This document shows positions 1-4,967 of a DNA stretch of 8,980 nucleotides, one piece after another. Origin of the DNA: CBDUSL01 sp965370265 (GTDB lineage: Bacteria; Patescibacteriota; Patescibacteriia; JAXHNJ01); contig CBDUSL010000028.1 of the NCBI GenBank assembly GCA_965370265.1, positions 1 through 8,980 on the forward strand. Direction: 5' to 3'. The notes beneath the pieces were generated by a model. The model saw nothing but the letters and a program-made list of their open reading frames with translations, ran no database searches and was not told where the DNA came from. Position numbers and translations under genes: made by a program. Each line of letters starts with the position of its first letter. Within the stretch, counting starts at the first letter, position 1.

Positions 1-1421
1 TCTTCAATCGCAATTTTTAGCGGTTTTCCTTTTTTTAATTCTTCCTTAATTCTTTCAAATATAAGAACATTAGCGTCAACCGCCATACCGATAGAAATAA
101 TAAATCCAGCCACCCCGGCTAAAGTTAAGGTTATTGACATGAGCTTAAACAGAGCAAGAACAATCATGGTATAAATAGCTAAAGCAAAAACGGCGATAAG
201 GCCGGGCAAACGATAATAAATAATCATAAAAAGGGCGACAAAAAATAAACCAAGAAGGCCGGCAAAAAAACTTTTTTGGACGGAAATTTTTCCTAAAGTA
301 GCCCCAATGTTCTGCTGGCTTATTAAGGCAATGGGTACCGGCAGCGCTCCTGAATTAAGTCTTTGGACCAGCTCTTTAGCTTCCAACAAGCTAAAAGTGC
401 CGGTAATTACTGCCTGCCCGTCGGGAATTTTTTCGTTAACCATGGGCATGGATATTGGATATCCGTCTAAATAGATTCCTACCACTTTACCGATATTTCT
501 TTCAGTAATTTCCGCAAAAAGCTTTTTTCCTTCATCATCAAATTCCAAGGCAATTTCCGGGGTACCCATTTGACTACTGAATTTTAAAAATGATTTTTCG
601 AGCTGCTGGCCGGAAAGACCCGTATTAACATAATCTGCCTGAGTCTGATAATCAGCCTTACTTTGTTTCATAATTAATATGTGAGAAGCTTTTATTTCCT
701 TTATTTCACCTTCACTTCTCTCGTCTGTTTTGAGAATAATATGGTAGCCGAACATTGTCTCCACGATTTCAGGGTAAACTACCCCGGTTTCCGCTTTATT
801 AAAAACAGCATCGTCAAATTCTTCAACCATCTGACCTTGAGTGAAATAATCCAAATCTCCGCCATTTATTCCGCTGCCGGTGTCTTCACTTTCCTCTTTT
901 GCAGTATCGGCAAAATTTTCCGGGGTAACTCTACTCAAGATATCTTCGGTCTTTTTCTTAGCTTCTATATTATAATCTTCCAGTTCCTTAACTTCTTCCT
1001 CGGTTAATTCCACCGGCGGGGCCTGCTCTTTAAATTCAAGGAGCGGTGTTTCCCCAATTCTATCTACCGCTTGGTCTATGTCGGTCACCCCGGGCAGTTC
1101 AACAATTATTCGCCAGTTATCACCCGATCTATTGGTTTGAACAACCGGTTCGGAAACACCAAAAGTATTCACTCTTCTTTCAATAACATCCCGCACTCCC
1201 TCGAGAGCAGAGGCGCGATCCGCTTCTTCAATATTACTCGTATCAGCTTCATACACCAAATGGGTCCCCCCCATAAGATCAAGGCCCAGATGTACTTTTA
1301 ATTCTTTATAAAAAGACCCGATTTTTATATCCGGACCCTTGGGATAATCAACAATCCCGGCCAATATAGCCAGGATAATAATTAAAATAAAGCTAATCCA
1401 TACTTTTTTTCTTACCGTCAT
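1..1421 (-). CDS. secD: Protein translocase subunit SecD with inserted parvulin-like domain (3' end outside window)
   Basis: SecD is the membrane partner of SecF. It uses the proton gradient to help pull proteins across the inner membrane after SecA-driven insertion through SecYEG. The 473 visible residues open with a basic N-terminus and a first membrane segment (about 7-25). The SecD signature GLDLMGGTHLVYE follows near 46-58. After the P1 start (TPLLEFKE, about 125-132) comes an insert of about 130 residues that reads as a parvulin-type prolyl isomerase: GGDLDYF (187-193), FGYHII (224-229) and ASHILI (245-250). SecD resumes at TGLSGQQLE, then VGIYLDGYPISMPMV (about 314-328) and LNSGALPVPIAL (about 354-365). 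Membrane segments follow at about 382-402, 405-425 and 428-447, with the signature GMAVDANVLIFERIKEE. The last membrane segments and stop lie beyond base 1. The ATG at 1419-1421 is supported by the promoter and by the membrane segment that begins just after it. secF may follow, as is common, but is not visible. Confidence 0.96.
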   Translation of the reverse strand, partial: MTVRKKVWISFILIIILAILAGIVDYPKGPDIKIGSFYKELKVHLGLDLMGGTHLVYEADTSNIEEADRASALEGVRDVIERRVNTFGVSEPVVQTNRSGDNWRIIVELPGVTDIDQAVDRIGETPLLEFKEQAPPVELTEEEVKELEDYNIEAKKKTEDILSRVTPENFADTAKEESEDTGSGINGGDLDYFTQGQMVEEFDDAVFNKAETGVVYPEIVETMFGYHIILKTDERSEGEIKEIKASHILIMKQSKADYQTQADYVNTGLSGQQLEKSFLKFSSQMGTPEIALEFDDEGKKLFAEITERNIGKVVGIYLDGYPISMPMVNEKIPDGQAVITGTFSLLEAKELVQRLNSGALPVPIALISQQNIGATLGKISVQKSFFAGLLGLFFVALFMIIYYRLPGLIAVFALAIYTMIVLALFKLMSITLTLAGVAGFIISIGMAVDANVLIFERIKEELKKGKPLKIAIE

Positions 1422-1430
1422 ACTTTAAAT

Positions 1431-1459
1431 ATTATACCTCATTAATTTTAGTTTGCCAA
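1431..1459 (-). promoter_or_regulatory. Sigma-70-type promoter of secD, predicted leaderless
   Basis: On the minus strand, a -35 box TTGGCA (1454-1459, one mismatch to consensus) and a perfect -10 box TATAAT (1431-1436) are separated by exactly 17 bases. Only nine bases (1422-1430) lie between the -10 box and the secD ATG. A normal start point 6-9 bases after the -10 box would give a 5' leader of zero to about three bases. No ribosome binding site can fit, so translation is predicted to start in leaderless fashion. Confidence 0.8.
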
Positions 1460-1461
1460 TA

Positions 1462-1489
1462 TTTAAAATAATCCCTTTTTTCGAAGGGA
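1462..1489 (-). terminator. Probable intrinsic terminator after the alkylation repair gene
   Basis: The minus-strand RNA can form a 6-bp stem, UCCCUU (1484-1489) with AAGGGA (1472-1477), around a 6-nt loop. It is followed by a U-rich run (UUAUUUUAAA). It sits 26 bases past the alkD-like stop codon, and the secD -35 box starts 12 bases beyond the stem. The stem is short with only three G-C pairs, so it may be leaky. Confidence 0.5.
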
Positions 1490-1515
1490 CTACTTTATTA
1501 ATACCTATTTAACAA

Positions 1516-2214
1516 TCACTTCTGCATATATAACTTTTTCTTACCATGAGTAAATTTTTCAATTGCGTAGCGAAGCATAGTTCTCGGCATTTTTTTGGAA
1601 TATTTTGTTAAAAATATTTCTTCGGTCCCTAAGTCTCTATTACCCACTTCGCGCAACATCCAACCGACCGCCTTATGAATCAAATCATGTTTATCGGTTA
1701 ATAAAATCTCAGAAATTTTAATAGTGTCTTTATAATCGTTATTTTTGATAAAAGTAAAAGTAGACATAATCGCAATTCTTCTTTCCCAGATATTTTTGGA
1801 TTTAGCCAATTTATAAAGTATCCGCTTTGATTTATTTTTTAAATAGGGACCAGTGATATAAGGAGCGGAACTATCGACTAAATCCCAGTTATTAATTCTT
1901 TTAGCGCTTTTCAGATATAAATTATATATTTGCTTTCTTTTCTTTTCATCTCCTTCATTAAATCCTAAGACCAAAATAAAAACACCGGTTAAGCGATGTT
2001 CATGAATTTTGCTTTTTAAAAGTTTCTCAATTTCAATATTTTTTAGGAGTTTATGTTTTTTGGCTATCTTTCTTTGTTCCGGAACTTTAATCCCCAAAAA
2101 AACATCTCCTTCCCCGTATTCGCCTTTTCCGGTCTTAAAAAAACGCTGAAGTATTTTAGCCTGTTTTGGGTTAGCCAGTTTATATAAATCTCTTTTTAGC
2201 TCTTCGGCACTCAT
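1516..2214 (-). CDS. AlkD-like DNA alkylation repair glycosylase
   Basis: This 232-residue protein fits the AlkD-type DNA alkylation repair family: all-alpha HEAT-like repeat proteins that excise N3- and N7-alkylated purines without flipping the base. Family signatures are present in order: LQRFFKTGKGEYGEGDVFLG (22-41), VPEQRKIAKK (44-53), NNWDLVDSSAP (108-118), WERRIAIMSTF (143-153), DLIHKAVGWMLREVG (177-191) and MPRTMLRYAIEKF (209-221). By comparison with characterised AlkD, W110, D114, R146 and W185 are the likely lesion-facing and catalytic residues; this alignment is by eye. Length is normal for the family, with no truncation. The ATG shares one base with the stop codon of the upstream Nudix gene (TAATG), so translational coupling is likely. 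It is the last gene of the Gmad2-Nudix-alkD cluster, and its pairing with a Nudix gene suggests damage control of DNA and nucleotides. Confidence 0.93.
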   Translation of the reverse strand: MSAEELKRDLYKLANPKQAKILQRFFKTGKGEYGEGDVFLGIKVPEQRKIAKKHKLLKNIEIEKLLKSKIHEHRLTGVFILVLGFNEGDEKKRKQIYNLYLKSAKRINNWDLVDSSAPYITGPYLKNKSKRILYKLAKSKNIWERRIAIMSTFTFIKNNDYKDTIKISEILLTDKHDLIHKAVGWMLREVGNRDLGTEEIFLTKYSKKMPRTMLRYAIEKFTHGKKKLYMQK

Positions 2215-2648
2215 TATATTTTTTCAACCGCTTTTTTATAAGCATCTTTCAATGACTTATAAGGCAAAAGCGGGTAAAGCTCTTCAAAAAACATCCAGAA
2301 GTAATCAGTTACATCTTCGGGGTTAATATTAATATTCCATTCTTTTTCTTTAATTATAAATAATTCATATCTACCCGAACATCCATCTCGAGAGCTTTTT
2401 TTATGATTAAAAATAAATTTATTAATAATGCCGGTTTCTTTCGCTTGTTTATCATCAAAGACATAATTAATTTCTTCTTTCAATTCTCTTTTAAGGGCCT
2501 CGTAATTAGTTTCTCCTTCTTCAGTTGCTCCTCCAGGCGGAGAATAATTACCGCTGAACTTATTTTTTACTATCAAAAACTTAGGGCCATGGCCAGTTTC
2601 CTTATATATAACCCCTAAAGCACCGTTTATTATTTTTTTATTCTTCAT
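2214..2648 (-). CDS. Nudix hydrolase
   Basis: A 144-residue single-domain Nudix protein, from a family that hydrolyses nucleoside diphosphates linked to another group. The Nudix box lies at residues 40-62 (consensus GX5EX7REUXEEXGU). G40, E46, R54, E55, E58 and E59 are all present, so the metal-binding glutamates are intact. The usual glycine after the EE pair is Asn61. The preceding NYSPPGG (34-40) is the normal beta-strand and turn before the box. The substrate cannot be read from the sequence. The ATG at 2646-2648 lies inside the end of the upstream Gmad2-type gene (11-nt overlap) with no clear ribosome binding site, so reinitiation or coupling is likely. The next gene, alkD-like, overlaps by one base. 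A role in cleaning damaged nucleotides next to a DNA glycosylase is plausible but inferred. Confidence 0.92.
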   Translation of the reverse strand: MKNKKIINGALGVIYKETGHGPKFLIVKNKFSGNYSPPGGATEEGETNYEALKRELKEEINYVFDDKQAKETGIINKFIFNHKKSSRDGCSGRYELFIIKEKEWNININPEDVTDYFWMFFEELYPLLPYKSLKDAYKKAVEKI

Positions 2649-3126
2649 TAAATTTTATAGAGATTCTAAGTTCAGCATTATTTTCTTCTAAGCCTGAAGG
2701 GTTACTTTTGGTAAAATAAATTCGGCCAAGTTTTGCCGTGCCTGGTTCAAATTCAAAAGTGGCCGTAAATTCGACAAAATCATTGGTCATCCAGTATTTT
2801 TCCGCTATTACGGTTGTTTTATCCAGAATTAAACCCCCTTCGGTAACTATCCTGGCCGAAAACTCCCCTTCCTGAAACCAGGTACCTTTTGCTCGGCCGG
2901 TTATTTCCAGAGGACTTTGGATAAAATCGTTATCACTTAAATCATCAATTTCAATCTCATCTTTCATTTCTTCACCATTACCCACAGGAATAACCAAAGC
3001 ATTGATTAACTTAAGATTTGTATTTTCTTCGTTTATTTCCGGCTTAGTAAACCAATAAATACTGGAAACACCCAAGACGATAATAATAATTACTAAAATA
3101 GTAACAAATGTTTTTTTATCAATCAT
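2638..3126 (-). CDS. Membrane-anchored protein with Gmad2-type immunoglobulin-like domain
   Basis: A 162-residue protein with a short basic N-terminus (MIDKK) and one hydrophobic segment at about 7-26. There is no lipobox cysteine, so it is probably an uncleaved anchor with the rest outside the membrane. After an acidic linker (about 31-67), residues 68-160 match by eye the Gmad2 immunoglobulin-like pattern known from spore-germination and many envelope proteins: FIQSPLEITGRAKGTWF (68-84), FSARIVTEGGLILDKTTV (89-106), VEFTATFEFEPGTAKLGRIYF (118-138 region) and a closing strand AELRISIKF (151-159). No catalytic residues are apparent, and a binding or envelope-structural role is inferred. It is the first gene of a three-gene cluster with its own promoter. 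The -10 box lies so close to the ATG that the mRNA should be leaderless, which supports this start codon. Its downstream partners (Nudix, AlkD) do not suggest its function. Confidence 0.85.
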   Translation of the reverse strand: MIDKKTFVTILVIIIIVLGVSSIYWFTKPEINEENTNLKLINALVIPVGNGEEMKDEIEIDDLSDNDFIQSPLEITGRAKGTWFQEGEFSARIVTEGGLILDKTTVIAEKYWMTNDFVEFTATFEFEPGTAKLGRIYFTKSNPSGLEENNAELRISIKFNEE

Positions 3127-3132
3127 GAAAAC

Positions 3133-3141
3133 ATTATAGCA
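3133..3141 (-). promoter_or_regulatory. Extended -10 promoter of the Gmad2-Nudix-alkD cluster, predicted leaderless
   Basis: Minus-strand TGCTATAAT is a perfect -10 box (3133-3138) with the TGn extension (3139-3141). No good -35 box lies 17 bases upstream; that position falls in the U-tract of the preceding terminator, as expected for an extended -10 promoter. Only six bases (3127-3132) separate the -10 box from the ATG, so the expected RNA start is at or within a base or two of the A of the start codon. Confidence 0.72.
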
Positions 3142-3154
3142 TTTTTAACCAAAT

Positions 3155-3183
3155 AAAAAAAAGCTTTAAAGTAATAAAGCTTT
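3155..3183 (-). terminator. Intrinsic terminator of the L,D-transpeptidase gene
   Basis: A perfect 9-bp stem, AAAGCUUUA (3175-3183) pairing with UAAAGCUUU (3160-3168), closes a 6-nt loop. On the minus strand a run of five U follows, then AUUU. The stem starts 7 bases past the gene's stop codon. The stem is A/U-rich, but its length, placement and U-tract make a convincing terminator. The next promoter's -10 region begins 18 bases beyond the stem. Confidence 0.85.
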
Positions 3184-3190
3184 GCCTAAA

Positions 3191-4612
3191 TTAATAATGA
3201 ATAACTATCGGGGTCCCAGTAACAGTAAAATTATAAACAATTTCAGCTGCTTCCCAGGACAAACGGACACAGCCGTGAGAAACGCGGATACCCAAATGGT
3301 TCTCGCCTTCTTTAATCACACCGCCGCTAGCCAGCTTCCAATAAGGCAAGCCATGCATTCCATGGCCTATCCCCGTAAACTGCTGCCAATATGGCATGTA
3401 CAAAGCATAGCGGGAAGAATAAGCGTTAGGGCTTTTGTTCATCACCTTATAAATTCCAGTCGGCGTATCCATGCCTGATTTTCCGGAAGAAATTATAAAT
3501 CGATTAATTTCAAAACCATTATCCCAGAGTATCATTCTTTGATCAGAAATATCAATCTCAATATATTTATTAAAATTGGAAAACCTGGCATCGGCTAAAA
3601 AACCAGGTCCGGTAATTACTTCCGTATCTCCATCACCATCTAGGTCACCAGTCGCTACAAAAACACCACCACGAAAGTCCTGGGGATAAGGGAAAAAATT
3701 AACATTTGCAATTTCAGCGTTATATTTAAAACTGCGAACATGAGGACCACCCCCTGAAGAGGCAGCCGTAATAATCTCTTCATAGCCGTCATTGTCAATA
3801 TCACCGGTAGTAAGATTTATTCCGCCCATAAAGCTCCTGTCATAAGCAAAAAAACCGGATATCTTTTCCGCTAGATTATTATAAATTTCAACGACCGGAA
3901 GTCCTGAATTATAAACAGCCACAATTATTTCGTCTTTTGAATCACCATGAACATTGCCAGCACCAACGGAAACGCCGCCTCGATGGTCAAAATCAAACGG
4001 CCAAATATCCAATCCTAAATTTGTTCCCTTGTTATTAAAAACTCTGACATGCGGGCCACTGCCCCTGCCTGGTCCGGTTATTATTTCGGCTCTTTCATCT
4101 CCCAGAACATCACCACAACTGACATTAACGCCCCCCCGGTAAAGTTCAGAATAAGCCATAAAACTTAACTTAACATTTCCCAAATTATCAAAAACCTTAA
4201 CGTTTGGCCCGCCCCCTGATTCTGGACCGGTTATTATTTCCGCCTTGCCATCACCGTCTATGTCACAAGAAGCAACCTTGATTCCATTTCTAAATCTGAC
4301 ATCATAGGCCATAAAACTCTTTATTTTTGAACCGTCACTTTCAAAAATCTGGACATTAGGTCCGCCTCCCGGTCCGGCCCCTACAATAATTTCATCAACC
4401 CCGTCTCCGTCTACGTCGCCGGTAGTAACCCTTGCCCCTCCGCGAAATGAAGTAAGAAAACCGTAGAAACTGGAAGTCTGCAGACTATCCTCAAATATTT
4501 TAACTTCCGGGACAATAGTTCCGGCCGCCTCTGTTTGTTGAGGGTACAAAAAAATAATCCCACAAAGCAGGATTAAAGAGGTATAAAAAAAATATTTATT
4601 TAATATTTTCAT
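3191..4612 (-). CDS. Secreted six-repeat FG-GAP/VCBS-like propeller fused to an L,D-transpeptidase (YkuD)
   Basis: The C-terminal domain is a YkuD-type L,D-transpeptidase, which cross-links peptidoglycan stem peptides with a catalytic cysteine. Counting from the ATG at 4612 (473 residues), it begins near IEIDISDQRMILW (351-363). It carries GIGHGMHGLPYW (414-425) and the active-site motif VSHGCVRLSW (444-453), with Cys448 as nucleophile and His446 beside it. The N-terminus is a signal sequence (hydrophobic 7-23, possible cleavage after TEA near 29). Between them, about 55-340, are six repeats of about 51 residues with the pattern RGGxxVxxGDxDGDGxxEIIxGxGxGGGPxVxxF, which is FG-GAP/VCBS-like and predicts a beta-propeller with Ca-binding loops. 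Repeats 3 and 4 have lost part of the loop (GDVLGDERAE, GNVHGDSKDE). A GTG at 4631-4633 would add seven basic residues. I prefer the ATG because it gives a typical signal peptide; neither start has a clear ribosome binding site. The gene is monocistronic, with its own promoter and terminator. The propeller may bind wall polymer or another surface partner (inferred). Confidence 0.93.
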   Translation of the reverse strand: MKILNKYFFYTSLILLCGIIFLYPQQTEAAGTIVPEVKIFEDSLQTSSFYGFLTSFRGGARVTTGDVDGDGVDEIIVGAGPGGGPNVQIFESDGSKIKSFMAYDVRFRNGIKVASCDIDGDGKAEIITGPESGGGPNVKVFDNLGNVKLSFMAYSELYRGGVNVSCGDVLGDERAEIITGPGRGSGPHVRVFNNKGTNLGLDIWPFDFDHRGGVSVGAGNVHGDSKDEIIVAVYNSGLPVVEIYNNLAEKISGFFAYDRSFMGGINLTTGDIDNDGYEEIITAASSGGGPHVRSFKYNAEIANVNFFPYPQDFRGGVFVATGDLDGDGDTEVITGPGFLADARFSNFNKYIEIDISDQRMILWDNGFEINRFIISSGKSGMDTPTGIYKVMNKSPNAYSSRYALYMPYWQQFTGIGHGMHGLPYWKLASGGVIKEGENHLGIRVSHGCVRLSWEAAEIVYNFTVTGTPIVIHY

Positions 4613-4752
4613 TTTTTGTTTTTGTTTTTTCACACAAAGGTGATGACCAGAGGGTCATGATACTTTTAGTTTATGTAACTTTGGTATACTACAACCCTCT
4701 GGTCGTTTTTGTGTTTTTGTTTTTGTTTTCCTTTTAAGGAACTACAAGTGTA
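4613..4752 (-). promoter_or_regulatory. Structured 5' leader of the L,D-transpeptidase gene
   Basis: This is the predicted untranslated leader, with an RNA start near 4745-4749. In transcript order it holds a small hairpin (AGGAA paired with UUCCU, 4728-4741), a run of AAAAAC repeats (4705-4726), then an 11-bp perfect inverted repeat (4694-4704 with 4645-4655), and a second AAAAAC-rich stretch up to the ATG. No ribosome binding site is visible before either candidate start codon. No known riboswitch was recognised. Confidence 0.5.
4645..4704. repeat. 11-bp perfect inverted repeat with 38-base spacer in the leader
   Basis: GACCAGAGGGT (4645-4655) and ACCCTCTGGTC (4694-4704) are exact reverse complements, giving a G/C-rich helix in otherwise A/T-rich DNA. 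The outer sequences CACAAA (4633-4638) and TTTGTG (4708-4713) can extend the pairing beyond an internal loop. One arm also belongs to a local 6-bp hairpin: ATGACC (4643-4648) with GGTCAT (4653-4658) and a 4-base loop. That hairpin is exclusive with the long helix. It could be an RNA switch, a DNA operator, or the ends of a tiny palindromic insertion of 60 bp. Confidence 0.7.
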
Positions 4753-4781
4753 ATAATAGCATACTTTTAGCAAAAAGTCAA
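4753..4781 (-). promoter_or_regulatory. Strong sigma-70-type promoter of the L,D-transpeptidase gene
   Basis: On the minus strand, -35 TTGACT (4776-4781) and -10 TATTAT (4753-4758) are spaced by exactly 17 bases. A TGC extended -10 element (4759-4761) adds strength. The -35 box touches the foot of the hairpin at 4782-4813 without a gap. Predicted transcription begins near 4745-4749, about 135 bases before the ATG at 4612 and about 113 before the alternative GTG at 4633. Confidence 0.78.
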
Positions 4782-4813
4782 GGGTTTTATGGGCTAACAT
4801 ATCATAAAAACCC
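4782..4813. terminator. Hairpin between secA and the L,D-transpeptidase promoter, probable terminator
   Basis: GGGTTTTATG (4782-4791) pairs with CATAAAAACCC (4803-4813), giving 10 pairs with one bulged A and an 11-base loop. On the minus strand, where it would end the secA operon, it is followed by UUGACUUUUUG. On the plus strand it is followed by GAATATTTTTCTT, an equally good tail. There is no plus-strand gene nearby, so secA termination is the likely job. The imperfect U-tract lowers confidence. Confidence 0.6.
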
Positions 4814-4846
4814 GAATATTTTTCTTATCTTTTAATATATATTTCT

Positions 4847-4913
4847 TTATTTACCGCAGCATTTCTTATATTTTTTCCCTGAACCGTCCGCCTCCGCAAT
4901 TCACATTCCTATT
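4847..4913 (-). pseudogene. Decayed SEC-C zinc-binding tail downstream of secA
   Basis: Behind the secA stop the minus strand encodes GSGKKYKKCCGK followed by TAA (4847-4885). This is the textbook end of a SEC-C motif (family form NDPCPCGSGKKYKKCCGK). The part that should precede it survives in a different frame as NRNVNCGG (4890-4913), matching GRNDPCPCGSG only loosely. The sequence fits a loss of about two codons and a gain of about 10 bases (GGAGGCGGAC, 4886-4895) that shifts the frame by one. The first part is in the same frame as secA beyond its stop. The intact secA already has its own SEC-C tail, so this is a second copy: a relic of a 3'-end duplication, of another SEC-C protein, or of a repeat carrying this tail. 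It has no start codon of its own and is very unlikely to be translated. Confidence 0.6.
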
Positions 4914-4947
4914 ATAGTCGCTCTGAGACAAGGCCGCTATGGCGGAC
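4886..4947. repeat. Short inverted repeat flanking the start of the SEC-C relic
   Basis: GTCCGCC (4886-4892) and GGCGGAC (4941-4947) are exact reverse complements 48 bases apart. The segment between and around them (about 4881-4955) is clearly G/C-richer than its surroundings. A small CCGC/GCGG hairpin (4934-4945) lies at one end. This could mark an inserted repeat element, but seven bases can match by chance. Confidence 0.35.
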
Positions 4948-4967
4948 TTCGCTTCTATTTTTAAATT

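Noticed and set aside
681..1301. Plus-strand open frames of 108 and 76 codons.
   Set aside because: They lie antisense inside secD, whose minus-strand translation matches the family throughout; the plus-strand products have no recognisable domain.
4631..4633. GTG as the start of the L,D-transpeptidase.
   Set aside because: It adds seven residues encoded by the AAAAAC-rich tract and has no ribosome binding site; the ATG at 4610-4612 gives a standard signal peptide. Not excluded.
4596..4658. Minus-strand upstream ORF of 20 codons starting at an ATG in the leader hairpin and overlapping the L,D-transpeptidase start.
   Set aside because: No ribosome binding site and no recognisable peptide; the frame is short enough to be chance.
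4682..4690. Plus-strand TGGTATACT resembling an extended -10 promoter.
   Set aside because: There is no plus-strand gene downstream, and GTATAC is itself palindromic, so a chance match is likely.
4911..4916. Perfect minus-strand TATAAT behind secA.
   Set aside because: No acceptable -35 box at 16-18 bases and no TGn extension; it falls in the SEC-C relic and leads to no gene before the hairpin at 4782-4813.
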